From Pelodictyon phaeoclathratiforme BU-1 (GTDB lineage: Bacteria > Bacteroidota > Chlorobiia > Chlorobiales > Chlorobiaceae), in the NCBI RefSeq assembly GCF_000020645.1, contig NC_011060.1, forward strand, positions 866,501 through 930,500: DNA of 64,000 nt. The letters run 5' to 3'. The translations under genes and the position numbers were made by a program. Each line of letters starts with the position of its first letter. Positions within the stretch are counted from its first letter, which is position 1. Under the pieces are notes generated by a model that ran no database searches, had not been told where the DNA came from, and worked only from the letters and a program-made list of their open reading frames with translations. Below are positions 25,759-35,104 of the stretch, piece by piece.

Positions 25759-27033
25759 TCAGTGAAATTCATCATACTTTTCCCTGCTGATATCGGCACC
25801 AAGGCTGTTCAGTTTTATTTCGATCTTTTCATATCCCCGGTCGAGGTGGTAAACTCGCAGTACTTCCGTTGTTCCTTCAGCGACAAGGCCTGCAAGAACA
25901 AGGCTTGCTGAGGCTCTCAGATCGGTTGACATGACCTTCGTACCCGAGAGCTGTTGCGGTCCGTGAACAATTGCCTGATTTTTATGGATCTCAATATGGG
26001 CGCCAAGCCGATTCAGCTCAGGGATGTGGTTGAACCGTTCATGATAGACCTTGTCGGTAATATGACTTGATCCTTCAGCTTGCGTCATCAGAGCAATCCA
26101 TTGGGCCTGCATATCGGTTGGAAAGGCTGGATAAGGCTTTGCGGTGACATCGGTTGGAATAAGCTTTTTCGGACTTTTCAGGGTTATGCTGTTGTCTGTT
26201 GTCTCAACCAGGCATCCCGCGTGCACAAATTTTTTCAGTACAGCTTTCATCTGTTCGGGTTCAACGCCATTAACAGTAATATCTCCTCCAGTTATGGCTG
26301 CAGCCGCAAGAAGTGTCCCAGCTTCGATGCGATCAAAAACGTTCTTAAATTCAATAGCTTTGAGTGTATTGCACCCCTCTATTTCAAGTTCGGTTGTTCC
26401 TGTTCCCCTGATTGTTGCTCCCATTGCGATGAGAAATTTGCAGAGCGTCTCAATTTCAGGTTCTGCAGCCGCATTGCTGATGGTTGTGGTACCCTCGGCA
26501 AGGACAGCCGCCATGAGAGCATTTCCCGTCGCACCGACAGAAGAGATCGGGAAGGTGATATGGCCACCCTGCAGTTTTCCGCCTGGAATGGTGGCATCAA
26601 TAAATCCGGTTTCGATGGTGATCGTGGCGCCAAGTTTTTCCATAGCCATCAAATGAAGGTCAATGGGGCGTGGTCCGAAAGCACATCCCCCGGGAAGAGA
26701 GACTCTTGCGTGGCCAAATCGTGCAAGCATCGGTCCAAGAACATAGATCGATGCCCTCATTTTTTTTACCAGTTCATAGGGTGCCTGAAGACTTTGTACA
26801 TTGCGGGATGAAACCTTCAGGGTGTTGCCCTCATAGGTCGTTTCAGCTCCCAGGTGGTGCAAAAGCTGGGTAAAGGTCACGATATCCTTCAGATCAGGGA
26901 TATGATGAAGGGTAAAGGTGCCATTGCCGGTAAGCAGTGTTGCGGCAATGATTGGCAGAGAGGTATTTTTTGAGCCTGAGGCCGTTATAGTGCCGGAGAT
27001 GCGGCTACCGCCCTTTATGACAAGCTTGTCCAT
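25759..27033 (-). CDS. murA: UDP-N-acetylglucosamine 1-carboxyvinyltransferase (MurA)
   Basis: A 424-residue cytoplasmic enzyme transferring enolpyruvate from PEP to UDP-GlcNAc, the first committed step of peptidoglycan synthesis. The substrate Lys-Asn is at residues 22-23 (SGSKNTSLP), and the catalytic loop LPGGCAFGPRPIDLH contains Cys-117, so the enzyme should be fosfomycin-sensitive (Asp variants are resistant). The second-domain KAYPAFPTDMQAQ-like segment is present as AKPYPAFPTDMQAQ. Full length. The three tRNA genes follow on the same strand. Confidence 0.97.
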   Translation of the reverse strand: MDKLVIKGGSRISGTITASGSKNTSLPIIAATLLTGNGTFTLHHIPDLKDIVTFTQLLHHLGAETTYEGNTLKVSSRNVQSLQAPYELVKKMRASIYVLGPMLARFGHARVSLPGGCAFGPRPIDLHLMAMEKLGATITIETGFIDATIPGGKLQGGHITFPISSVGATGNALMAAVLAEGTTTISNAAAEPEIETLCKFLIAMGATIRGTGTTELEIEGCNTLKAIEFKNVFDRIEAGTLLAAAAITGGDITVNGVEPEQMKAVLKKFVHAGCLVETTDNSITLKSPKKLIPTDVTAKPYPAFPTDMQAQWIALMTQAEGSSHITDKVYHERFNHIPELNRLGAHIEIHKNQAIVHGPQQLSGTKVMSTDLRASASLVLAGLVAEGTTEVLRVYHLDRGYEKIEIKLNSLGADISREKYDEFH

Positions 27034-27233
27034 GTATTCGATACGCTGATGAAAAACGGATAGTTACCATTATTTCAGGTCAAGAAAAACAAATTTTTTT
27101 TTCTTTGACCGTTTGCGAAGAAAAGATTTTATCCTTTACCTTGAGTTGATGTTTTTCTTGTGTTTTTCGATGGTCTCTTCTCACCATTTTTATTTGTAAG
27201 GGTAGCAGAATTTTTAATGCCTGGGGATTTTTT

Positions 27234-28745
27234 ATGACCTTTATCGTTCCACCTGCTTTTTTTTATAGAGTATTGCGCATAGCCAGCGTTCTCTTCTTGC
27301 TTGTATCAGTGCTGTCGCCCCCAACAACGGTAGCATTGCCGAGAAACGGCGAGATCACAAAGATCATGAAAGAGCGTGCAGCAGTTGAAAAAAACCTTTC
27401 GAATCTCAAGCTGCAGCTCCAGGAGTACCAATCAAAACTGAAGTTGACAACAAAAAAAGAGTCACACTCATTTAAGGCTCTGGAAAATATTCGTAGCCAG
27501 ATTCTGGTACTTGAAAAGATGATCAATGAAAACCAGAGCTATCTCACCAGGCTCGATGGTGATATTGACCGTCTTCATGATGAGCTTCAGGGGAATCGCA
27601 AGATTTATGGCAGGGTTTCTGATGATTTTCGCAGGACGGTGATATCAGCATATAAATATGGTGGAAACAGGGATATAGAGCATTTTTTTGCTGCAGGTTC
27701 CGTTTCCAAAGCTCTGGTACGCGCGCAATATATGGGTTTTTTTACCCGTTCTGTCCGCAGCAATGTCGAAGAGCTGCAGCAGGTTGCTGCAAAGCTTGAA
27801 AATAGCAGGATTGCGCTTGAGCAGAGCTATCAGCAAAAAGCTAAAGTCGTCAGGGAGCAGGAGCAGCAGTTGAAAAGCTGGTCAGCCAGTAAAAAAGAGA
27901 AAGAGGTGGTACTTGACCGGTTAAAGAAAAACAAGCAGGAATATCTCGCACAGCTTGCAACTGTCCAGCAGAAACGTATGCAATTGCAGTCAAGGATAGA
28001 GTCACTCATTCTGGCTGAGCAGCGTGCTCTGGAGGCTGAACGTGAACGGAGAAGAAAAAATCTTGAAGCAAGGCGTCGCAAGACCCTGCAACTTGAGCAA
28101 AAACGACTTGAGGCCCAACGACTTGAGCAAAAACAGCCTGAGCAAGAGCACCTTCGGACCGAACGTCCTGCTGTCGGGCGGGTTCGTGTGAAGAAGAAAA
28201 AAACGGTCGAACAAAGAGTGGCTCCTGATACTGCAAACAAAGCGATGGAAGAGGCCCCGCAGAGAGCCATGAAGAGTCCGGAAAAAGAGCAAGGCAATCA
28301 AACACTCAATCTGGATTCTCCCGAGTTGGAAGGCGTTTCCGCAAATTTTGACAGAGCATTTGGTTCACTGCCCTGGCCTGTACAGAATGGTGTCGTCTCC
28401 AAAAGGTTTGGAACGGTAAAAGACAAGGATCTCAGAATTGTAACCACCAATAACGGGATCGATATTTCTGTCCCTTCCAACACGCAGGTAAGGGCTGTTT
28501 CTGGTGGCAAGGTAGTCCAGATTGCCTTTCTTCCCACTTTTGGCAATATCGTTATTGTTCGCCATCCGCAATCTTATCTTACCGTGTATGCCAATCTGGG
28601 TCAGTTAAGTGTAGCACGAGACGATATTATCAAGTCGCAGCAACTGCTTGGATTCGCCGGAAAAACTGCTGAGGGAGCTTCCGTTGTGCATTTTGAGATA
28701 TGGAAAGGCCGAGTCAAGCAAAACCCTTCAAAATGGCTTAGATAA
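27234..28745 (+). CDS. EnvC-like murein hydrolase activator (degenerate M23 domain)
   Basis: A 503-residue exported protein: signal or anchor helix (about residues 11-33), long coiled coil (about 40-330, extremely rich in Q, E, K and R), a basic linker, and a C-terminal LytM/M23 domain (about 375-500). In active M23 peptidases the zinc ligands are H and D in HxxxD and H in HxH; here the first reads NNGIDI (His lost, near 405) and later VRHPQSYLTVYANL and VVHFEIW. Loss of ligands plus the coiled coil fits EnvC, which activates amidases at the septum rather than cutting itself. It is followed 8 bp later by the Yip1 gene. Confidence 0.88.
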   Translation: MTFIVPPAFFYRVLRIASVLFLLVSVLSPPTTVALPRNGEITKIMKERAAVEKNLSNLKLQLQEYQSKLKLTTKKESHSFKALENIRSQILVLEKMINENQSYLTRLDGDIDRLHDELQGNRKIYGRVSDDFRRTVISAYKYGGNRDIEHFFAAGSVSKALVRAQYMGFFTRSVRSNVEELQQVAAKLENSRIALEQSYQQKAKVVREQEQQLKSWSASKKEKEVVLDRLKKNKQEYLAQLATVQQKRMQLQSRIESLILAEQRALEAERERRRKNLEARRRKTLQLEQKRLEAQRLEQKQPEQEHLRTERPAVGRVRVKKKKTVEQRVAPDTANKAMEEAPQRAMKSPEKEQGNQTLNLDSPELEGVSANFDRAFGSLPWPVQNGVVSKRFGTVKDKDLRIVTTNNGIDISVPSNTQVRAVSGGKVVQIAFLPTFGNIVIVRHPQSYLTVYANLGQLSVARDDIIKSQQLLGFAGKTAEGASVVHFEIWKGRVKQNPSKWLR

Positions 28746-28753
28746 GCACTCTT

Positions 28754-29308
28754 ATGGGCGTTCATGAACTTTTTTCCTCAATGTTTGCTCTCCTGTTCCG
28801 TAATAGCACGTTATGGCGTGCTATCAAGAAGAGAGAGGTAGCTGGGGAGTCCAGTGTACTCAGGGAGTATGCCGTTCCGGTTATTGCCCTTGTGCAGTTC
28901 GTAAAATTTCCTCTGATCGGTGTACCCCGACCAGCCATGTTCTTTACCATTGCCACCTTTCTCATTGATGTCGCAGCGCTCTATCTCATGATGGGAGGAG
29001 CGCTCTTCTTGCTCCGGCCGCAACACACAGAGAGTTTCAAATCGAAAGTGCTCACGGTTTTCTCCTATGCGATGACCCCCGTATGGCTCTTTGAACTTTT
29101 CTATTTTACGGGCTCCCTGAGTTGGTTTTTTGCTGCGTTTGCTCTCGGCTATGCTCTTGTCATTGGCAGAAATGGTTTAAAGCTGCTGCTTGACCATGAT
29201 GAAACTCTTTCAGCATCAGCATTAAGAAATACCGGTTTTTTTGTAGTGGTGGTCAACACAGCAGCTTTTTTACTGATTGGCTCACTCATTCGATTGTTCA
29301 ACTTTTAG
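28754..29308 (+). CDS. Yip1-family membrane protein
   Basis: A 184-residue membrane protein with about five hydrophobic helices after a short cytoplasmic N-terminus. The order of helices and the FSYAMTPVWLFELFYF segment (conserved Tyr and Pro at the start of a helix) resemble the Yip1 domain. Bacterial members have no assigned role. It sits between the EnvC-like gene (8 bp) and nadE (10 bp), likely co-transcribed. Confidence 0.65.
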   Translation: MGVHELFSSMFALLFRNSTLWRAIKKREVAGESSVLREYAVPVIALVQFVKFPLIGVPRPAMFFTIATFLIDVAALYLMMGGALFLLRPQHTESFKSKVLTVFSYAMTPVWLFELFYFTGSLSWFFAAFALGYALVIGRNGLKLLLDHDETLSASALRNTGFFVVVVNTAAFLLIGSLIRLFNF

Positions 29309-29318
29309 ACGGCCCATT

Positions 29319-30152
29319 ATGAAGGTTCAGGATCTCCATCTCGATTATCACCTGGTAGAGGATATTCTCAAAGCATTTCTTTTCAATGAGCTTCGAAAGT
29401 TCGGATTCAGTTCGGTCGTACTTGGTCTGTCAGGCGGTATCGATTCGGCTGTTGTCTGTGAACTGGCGGTTCGCGCACTGGGTAGGCAGAACGTTTTAGG
29501 GCTTATGATGCCCTATGCTTCAAGCAGTATGGAAAGTCTCGAACATGCGGAACTCATGATTAAAAAGCTCGGCATACAGGCCGAAGAGATGCCGATTACG
29601 CCTGTTGTCGATGCTTTTTTTTCCTCTGTACCGGAAAATCAGTTGTTGAGAAGGGGCAATATTATGGCGCGCACGAGGATGATATTGCTCTATGATGTTT
29701 CAGCAAGAGATGGTCGCCTGGTCACCGGAACAAGCAACAAAACAGAACTGCTTCTTGGTTACGGCACCCTCTTTGGCGATATGGCTTCAGCCATCAATCC
29801 AATTGGCGATCTCTATAAAACCCAGGTACGAGGTCTTGCCCGTCATCTCGCCATTCCGGAGCCCCTTATTGTCAAAGCGCCTTCAGCCGACCTCTGGGAA
29901 GGACAGAGCGATGAGGATGATCTCGGATTCAGTTATGAAGCCGTTGATTTGCTCCTCTATATGATGCTTGAAAAGAGAATGGATAAACATGCGATCCTTG
30001 GCCAGGGGATAGAGGAACCCTTCTATGACCGTGTCAGGAAGATGGTTGTCAGGAACCAGTACAAAAGGATGATGCCCGTTATAGCCAAACTATCAGGCCG
30101 GACACCCGGTATCGATTTCCGCTATGCAAGAGATTGGCAGGAGGTGAGGTAG
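29319..30152 (+). CDS. nadE: NH3-dependent NAD+ synthetase
   Basis: A 277-residue enzyme converting nicotinate adenine dinucleotide to NAD+ with ATP and ammonia. The PP-loop LGLSGGIDSAV is at about residues 34-44, and TGTSNKTELLLGYGTLFGD and INPIGDLYKTQV are synthetase motifs. No glutaminase domain is attached, so it must use ammonia or a separate amidotransferase. ATG 29319 is chosen; the open frame back to 29277 overlaps the Yip1 gene. It is convergent with nadB, and nadA is 10 kb away. Confidence 0.95.
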   Translation: MKVQDLHLDYHLVEDILKAFLFNELRKFGFSSVVLGLSGGIDSAVVCELAVRALGRQNVLGLMMPYASSSMESLEHAELMIKKLGIQAEEMPITPVVDAFFSSVPENQLLRRGNIMARTRMILLYDVSARDGRLVTGTSNKTELLLGYGTLFGDMASAINPIGDLYKTQVRGLARHLAIPEPLIVKAPSADLWEGQSDEDDLGFSYEAVDLLLYMMLEKRMDKHAILGQGIEEPFYDRVRKMVVRNQYKRMMPVIAKLSGRTPGIDFRYARDWQEVR

Positions 30153-30219
30153 GGGCGGCATGCTATTATCTGCAGGGGCACGCCATCATTTGTAAGGGCA
30201 CGCCATGGCGTGCCCCTAC
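30151..30219. repeat. REP-like GGGGCACG palindrome cluster
   Basis: A perfect palindrome GGGCACGCCATGGCGTGCCC (30196-30215, flanked by GTAA and CTAC) preceded by two half-copies (GTAGGGGCGGCATGC at 30151 and GCAGGGGCACGCCATC near 30174). A related unit lies at 44329-44356. It separates the convergent nadE and nadB genes and may act as a two-way transcription end. Confidence 0.75.
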
Positions 30220-30256
30220 AGATATCCGGATAACCCGTTGCATGATAAGATGGTTG

Positions 30257-31852
30257 TTAAAACGATCGCAACACCGTATCAATCAGAAAATGTTTGTCGT
30301 CTCTGTTGGGATAATCGGTTGTATAATGCAGTCCTCTCGATTCACGGCGCTTGATGGCACTCTCGATGATCAGGCTCGCCACTTTGATGATATTGCGAAG
30401 CTCAAGAATCTGAGTCGTTATCTTTGTCTTCTTGTAGTAGGACTCCGTCTCCTCCTTAAGAAAATCAATCCGTCTTTTCGCACGCTGCAGGCGCAGGTCA
30501 CTGCGCACAATCCCGACATAGTCATTCATCACCTGCTGTGCCTCCCGTTTGTTGTGTGATACCAAAATCCACTCTTCCGGATTGACGGTACCCGTATCGT
30601 CCCAGTCAGGAAAATCGACATGGTTGTCATGTTTCTTCACCTCTTCGCTGATATCAAGATATGCCCTCCAGGCAAAGACCAGCGCTTCAAGCAGAGAGTT
30701 GCTTGCAAGACGGTTAGCACCATGAACCCCGGTACAACTCGTCTCTCCGCATGCATAAAGCCTTTCTATGGTGGTGCGCCCTTTGTCATCGGTGCGCATG
30801 CCACCGCATGAATAGTGTGCTGCAGGAACAACCGGGATCATCTCCTTCGTCATATCAATACCAAAACCGAGACAGGTTTCATAAATGTTGGGAAAATGTT
30901 CCTTTGTTTTTTCCGCGTCGATATGCGTTACATCAAGAAAGACACACTCTTCACCACTTTTTTTGATCTCCGAGTCAATGGCGCGGGCCACAATATCGCG
31001 GGGAGCCAGATTCAGGCGTTTATCATATTTATGCATAAACTCCTGACCATTTTTCAGTCTCAGGATACCGCCAAATCCCCGGACAGCTTCCGAAATCAAA
31101 AAAGATTTAGCTTTAGGATGGTAGAGAGCGGTTGGATGAAACTGGATAAACTCCATATTGGCAATTTCAGCTCCAGCCCGATATCCCATCGCCACACCAT
31201 CACCAGTAGCTATCTCCGGATTTGTGGTGTAGGGATAGATATGGCCAAGTCCTCCTGATGCGAGCATGGTAATTTTTGCCAGAATCTTTTTCGGTTGCCT
31301 TTGGCGTGAGTCGAGCACGTAAGCTCCGTAACAGTTGATGCTGTTCGTCTTAATATCGAGATGGTGCTCGGTAAGCAGTTCGATGGCAAAATGGTGCTCA
31401 AGCAGGGTGATATTGGGGTGGCTGTTGATACGATCAAGAAGAGCCGTTTCAACCTCACGTCCGGTCAGATCCTGTGCATGAACAATGCGGCTTCTGGAGT
31501 GGCCACCCTCCTTGCCGAGGTGCAGGTGGTCATGATCTGAAGTGGTAAAGTTAACACCAAGTTGCATCAGACGCTCGATATGCTGAGGTCCCTCATTTAC
31601 CATGAGAGTGACCATTTCGAGGTTGCACAATCCTGCCCCGGCATCAAGGGTATCAGCGATATGCAGCTCAGCACTGTCATTATGATCGATGGTGGCAGCG
31701 ATTCCACCCTGGGCCCAATTGGTATTGGATGTGGAACTCTCCTTTTTTGTGATAATCGTTACCTTGGCGTAATCGGCCATATGAATGGCAAAATAGAGTC
31801 CGCCTATGCCGCTGCCGATCACCAGAACATCAGTTTTGATCGATTCAGTCAT
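30257..31852 (-). CDS. nadB: L-aspartate oxidase
   Basis: A 531-residue FAD enzyme oxidising L-aspartate to iminoaspartate for quinolinate synthesis. Motifs: Rossmann VLVIGSGIGGLYFA (about 10-23), NTNWAQGGIAA, the active-site loop EFIQFHPTALYHP, PRDIVARAI with the catalytic Arg, and the flavin GETSCTGVHGANRLASNSLLE written here in two parts, GETSCTGVHGANR and LASNSLLEAL. ATG 31852 (MTESIKTDVLVIG) is chosen; a longer frame to 31942 adds unrelated residues. It works with NadA (40387). Confidence 0.96.
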   Translation of the reverse strand: MTESIKTDVLVIGSGIGGLYFAIHMADYAKVTIITKKESSTSNTNWAQGGIAATIDHNDSAELHIADTLDAGAGLCNLEMVTLMVNEGPQHIERLMQLGVNFTTSDHDHLHLGKEGGHSRSRIVHAQDLTGREVETALLDRINSHPNITLLEHHFAIELLTEHHLDIKTNSINCYGAYVLDSRQRQPKKILAKITMLASGGLGHIYPYTTNPEIATGDGVAMGYRAGAEIANMEFIQFHPTALYHPKAKSFLISEAVRGFGGILRLKNGQEFMHKYDKRLNLAPRDIVARAIDSEIKKSGEECVFLDVTHIDAEKTKEHFPNIYETCLGFGIDMTKEMIPVVPAAHYSCGGMRTDDKGRTTIERLYACGETSCTGVHGANRLASNSLLEALVFAWRAYLDISEEVKKHDNHVDFPDWDDTGTVNPEEWILVSHNKREAQQVMNDYVGIVRSDLRLQRAKRRIDFLKEETESYYKKTKITTQILELRNIIKVASLIIESAIKRRESRGLHYTTDYPNRDDKHFLIDTVLRSF

Positions 31853-31951
31853 AACTGTGATGTGCCCAGTTTGATTAATGGTTACTGTGTAGAAAATACC
31901 ATAGCAAGTATACATATCCGTGAGCCTCTCTGCCCGAAACAAGATACATCT

Positions 31952-32572
31952 TCACCGCGCAGCTTTATTTTTCTGCCTCAGGCTTTTCAGGGCAGTGGCT
32001 ACGATAAGGACTATTCCTGCAAGGATGACGGCGTGCAGATATTTAACAATATCAGGAAAGAGGCTTGCAATAAAGAAACCGATCAGCGTAAAACAGAGAA
32101 CCCAGACAAGAGAGCCGCAGAAACTGAAAAAAAAGAAGAGCCCGAACGGCATCCCGGTCACACCCGCCAGAGTCGCCGTAAAGCTGCGTACGATCGGCAC
32201 AAAACGAGCAAGAAACACCGTTTTTGAACCATGTTTCCGATAAAAAGCCTCTGTTTTCAGCAAATGTTCGCGACGAAAAAAACGGGAATTCTCTGCTGAA
32301 AAGATTGAGTTTTTAAGCTTTTTTCCGATAAAATAGCCCGTTGTATCACCCAGAATCGCTCCACACGAAAGGATTGTGATCAGGAGGACGATGTCGAGAG
32401 CTCCTGATGCCGCGATAAGCCCTGCCGTTATGAGCAGAGAGTCACCCGGAAGAAAAAAGCCTGCAAACAGGCCGGTTTCGGCAAAAATAATGATAAAGAG
32501 CAACAGATAGCCACCCCAGAGAATCAACTCCTCAAGGGTACGAATATTCTGGAATGAGGCAAGATAAATCAT
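31952..32572 (-). CDS. DedA/VTT-domain membrane protein
   Basis: A 206-residue inner-membrane protein of the DedA (SNARE-associated/VTT) family, several of which flip undecaprenyl phosphate or phospholipids. The core FFLPGDSLLITAGLIAASG, the GAILGDTTGYFIGKKL segment and RFVPIVRSFTATLAGVTGMP with conserved Arg residues are all present. Five or six hydrophobic stretches, normal length. It lies 100 bp upstream of nadB on the same strand. Confidence 0.9.
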   Translation of the reverse strand: MIYLASFQNIRTLEELILWGGYLLLFIIIFAETGLFAGFFLPGDSLLITAGLIAASGALDIVLLITILSCGAILGDTTGYFIGKKLKNSIFSAENSRFFRREHLLKTEAFYRKHGSKTVFLARFVPIVRSFTATLAGVTGMPFGLFFFFSFCGSLVWVLCFTLIGFFIASLFPDIVKYLHAVILAGIVLIVATALKSLRQKNKAAR

Positions 32573-32617
32573 GAGCAGTCACTGAAATAATATGGGTTCT
32601 GCCTGTGTGGCCAACCA

Positions 32618-32670
32618 GTTAACAAACGGGTAGCAGGTGGTCAAAAAAAGCCCATTACCCGTTTGTTAAC
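32618..32670. repeat. perfect 15-bp inverted repeat between argDC copy 1 and dedA
   Basis: GTTAACAAACGGGTA (32618-32632) and its exact complement (32656-32670) are separated by 23 nt, with six T following on the plus strand. Both neighbours are on the minus strand, so as a terminator it points the wrong way; it may be a regulatory or mobile remnant. Confidence 0.6.
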
Positions 32671-32750
32671 TTTTTTCAGACAGGGTCACCCTCTTTTCGG
32701 CGAAAAAAAATCTTCGCGTTCAGCACCCTCGGGAGCCGAACGGAGAGCCG

Positions 32751-33296
32751 TTACGGCAGGAGAACGGCGCAGGAAATAACGGTTGTCCAGAGACCGTTTT
32801 CGCCCTCTGCGGTTTCAGTGATGTTGTATGAATTGATGATTTTTCCACTCATTTTGTAAATACCCTCACGTTCGTCCCAGTCCTTGTTCGGATCAAACTC
32901 AATACCAAGGGTGGTTGCAAGCATCGTTGCCGCCAAATCTTCGGCATATTCACCAGACTGTTCGGCGGACTCTCCAAACGGATGGTGTTCCGACAGATAA
33001 CCATACTGTGTATCATCAGCAGGAATGGCGACGCCGACTGAAGCGGCAATAAGACGGTTGAACTCATTGGTTGAATTACGGGCCATGACAGCAAAGGTGA
33101 TCTGCCCCGGAGAAAGCAGCTTTACACCCTCTTCCACACTGATGCGCTCACAGTGAGGAGGAAAAATACTTGATACTGTAACCAGATTGCATTTCTCGAT
33201 TTTGGCCTCTCTCAGGGCAAGCTCGAACGAGGAGAGATATTCTTTGTGCCTTCCCACACCTTTGGTGAAAAAAACTTTTGATGGGACAAATGACAA
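32751..33296 (-). CDS. pdaD: pyruvoyl-dependent arginine decarboxylase, copy 1
   Basis: A 181-residue proenzyme that self-cleaves between Ser-42 and Ser-43 (VTVSSIFPP), the second serine becoming the pyruvoyl cofactor; it decarboxylates arginine to agmatine. The signature IFPPHC...ARN and EYAEDLAATMLATTLGI segments match PvlArgDC. A paralogue at 54744 differs at 12 of 181 positions. This copy has lysine at 35 and glycine at 150 where copy 2 has glycine and histidine. It sits alone between tyrS and dedA, all on the minus strand. Confidence 0.94.
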   Translation of the reverse strand: MSFVPSKVFFTKGVGRHKEYLSSFELALREAKIEKCNLVTVSSIFPPHCERISVEEGVKLLSPGQITFAVMARNSTNEFNRLIAASVGVAIPADDTQYGYLSEHHPFGESAEQSGEYAEDLAATMLATTLGIEFDPNKDWDEREGIYKMSGKIINSYNITETAEGENGLWTTVISCAVLLP

Positions 33297-33378
33297 TGCC
33301 GTGCCTCCGGATTTAATTTTATTGTGTAAAGTGTTCCCAGTATCGAAATTGACGAATTATAGGAAAAAGCAGTCGTAT

Positions 33379-34596
33379 TCAAAATGTTTTTCTTGCGGCC
33401 ACTTTAAAAAACCTTCTTTTTCCAGCCCTGATGATTTTTGCTTCCAGGCTGAGTTCAATACACTCCGCAATCTCTTCGATCTTCCTCTCATCAACAAGAA
33501 CCGATTTCTGCTGAATCATCCGTCGAGCGTCACTTTTTGACGTGGCGGCGCCAAGGGTGACGAGGAGATCGATCAGTGATATGGACGACTCATCAAATTC
33601 AAAAAGTTCAATATGGTCAGGCGCTTTTTTATGAATGAAGAGCTGATCAAATTGTGATTCCGCATCATCAGCCTCTTTTTGTGAAGAGTAGAGAGCTGCA
33701 ATTGTCTTTGCCAGAGCCCGCTTGGCGGTTCTCGGATTTTCCGTTATCTCGTCGAGAATAGCCCCAACCCCCTCATCTTCCTTTGGCACCAGAAGTTTGC
33801 AGTACGTTTCAATGAGCGTGTCGGGAATCGAAAGTACCTTGCCATAGATATCGGAAGGGGAGTCATTGAAACAGATGGCGTTGCCAAGTGATTTCGACAT
33901 CTTCTCCTTTCCGTCAGTGCCCACGAGCAAGGGCATGGTAATGCAGACCTGCGGTTCAATACCATACTCCCGCTGCAAAGCCCTGCCGACCAGCAGATTA
34001 AATTTCTGGTCAGTACCGCCAAGTTCAACATCGTTTTTCAGATGCACTGAATCCATGCCCTGAGCAAGCGGATAGAGGAACTCATGAATTGAGATGGGCT
34101 CTTGAGCCCGATACCGCCTCTCGAAGTCATCACGCTCAAGCATCCGGGCCACCGTATAGTGGCTTGAAAGTTTGATGACATCGGCAAAACTCATCTTGCC
34201 AAGCCAGTCGGCATTATAGCAGATCGTCGTTTTTTCAGGGTCAAGAATTTTCGAAGCCTGCTCAAAGTAACTTAAACCATTTTCCCGCGCCTCTTCGGCT
34301 GAAAGCTGCGGTCGCGTCTTGCTTTTTCCCGAAGGGTCGCCGATCATGGCGGTAAAATCGCCAATAATAAGAATAGCCTCATGGCCAAAATCCTGAAACT
34401 CCCGGAGCTTCCGCAAAACGACCGAATGACCGAGATGCAAGTCAGGGCGGGATGGATCAGCGCCAAGTTTTATTTTCAGTGGCAGACCGCATTTCAGGCT
34501 CTGACGCAATTTCTGTTCAAGTTCTTCAACGCTGATGATTTCCACCACATTGGCAACAATAAGATCAAGCTGTTCCTGTACAGATGGAAAAAGCAT
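33379..34596 (-). CDS. tyrS: tyrosyl-tRNA synthetase
   Basis: A 405-residue class I aminoacyl-tRNA synthetase. The HIGH-type motif is HLGH (54-57) in DPSRPDLHLGHSVVLRKL, and the KMSKS motif is in TDGKEKMSKSLGN near residue 230. A C-terminal S4 RNA-binding domain (about 340-400, SKSDARRMIQQKSVLVD) is complete. Sequence type is the TyrZ-like bacterial branch. It starts 26 bp after the smpB stop. Confidence 0.96.
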   Translation of the reverse strand: MLFPSVQEQLDLIVANVVEIISVEELEQKLRQSLKCGLPLKIKLGADPSRPDLHLGHSVVLRKLREFQDFGHEAILIIGDFTAMIGDPSGKSKTRPQLSAEEARENGLSYFEQASKILDPEKTTICYNADWLGKMSFADVIKLSSHYTVARMLERDDFERRYRAQEPISIHEFLYPLAQGMDSVHLKNDVELGGTDQKFNLLVGRALQREYGIEPQVCITMPLLVGTDGKEKMSKSLGNAICFNDSPSDIYGKVLSIPDTLIETYCKLLVPKEDEGVGAILDEITENPRTAKRALAKTIAALYSSQKEADDAESQFDQLFIHKKAPDHIELFEFDESSISLIDLLVTLGAATSKSDARRMIQQKSVLVDERKIEEIAECIELSLEAKIIRAGKRRFFKVAARKTF

Positions 34597-34622
34597 ATGG
34601 ATTTCCTCTTATTTTTATCTGT

Positions 34623-35096
34623 TTAGTATTGTTTTTTTATCTGCTCCATCTGACGCTGATTTTCCCTCGCCTTGATCGTTTCGCGCTTGTCGTAGAGCTT
34701 TTTGCCTTTGGCTATGGCAAGTTCAATTTTCAGGAGGCCTTTCGAGTTGAAAAAGGCCTTCAATGGCACCAGCGTAAGCCCTTTTTCACTGATTTTTGCC
34801 TCGATTTTGCGGATTTCCTCTTTATGCAGCAGCAGTTTACGACTCCGCTTCGCTTCAATCAGCTCCATCCGGTTATGCGCATACGGAGTAATCTGCATAC
34901 CTTCAAGCCAGATCTCATTACGAAGGATGATGGCAAAGCTGTCGCTCAGACTCGCTTGCCCCAGGCGTACCGATTTCACCTCGCTTCCAAAAAGCTGGAT
35001 ACCGGCAACGAGGGTATCGAGAATTTCAAATTCGAACCGGGCCTTTCTGTTTTGAATGGCCTGAACATATTGCTGAGTCTGTTGCTTTTTTGCCAC
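34623..35096 (-). CDS. smpB: SsrA-binding protein SmpB
   Basis: A 157-residue partner of tmRNA in ribosome rescue. The beta-barrel begins at QNRKARFEFEILDTLVAGIQL and GSEVKSVRLGQASLSDSFA is the signature; YAHNRMELIEAKRSRKLLLH and the basic tail KGKKLYDKRETIKARENQR complete it. Normal length. The ssrA gene is not in the window. It lies 8 bp downstream of the FAD-oxidase gene on the minus strand. Confidence 0.97.
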   Translation of the reverse strand: MAKKQQTQQYVQAIQNRKARFEFEILDTLVAGIQLFGSEVKSVRLGQASLSDSFAIILRNEIWLEGMQITPYAHNRMELIEAKRSRKLLLHKEEIRKIEAKISEKGLTLVPLKAFFNSKGLLKIELAIAKGKKLYDKRETIKARENQRQMEQIKKQY

Positions 35097-35104
35097 CGTG
35101 ATCG

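Noticed and set aside
26080..26811. 243-codon plus-strand frame opposite murA
   Set aside because: Shadow of murA; no recognisable protein features.
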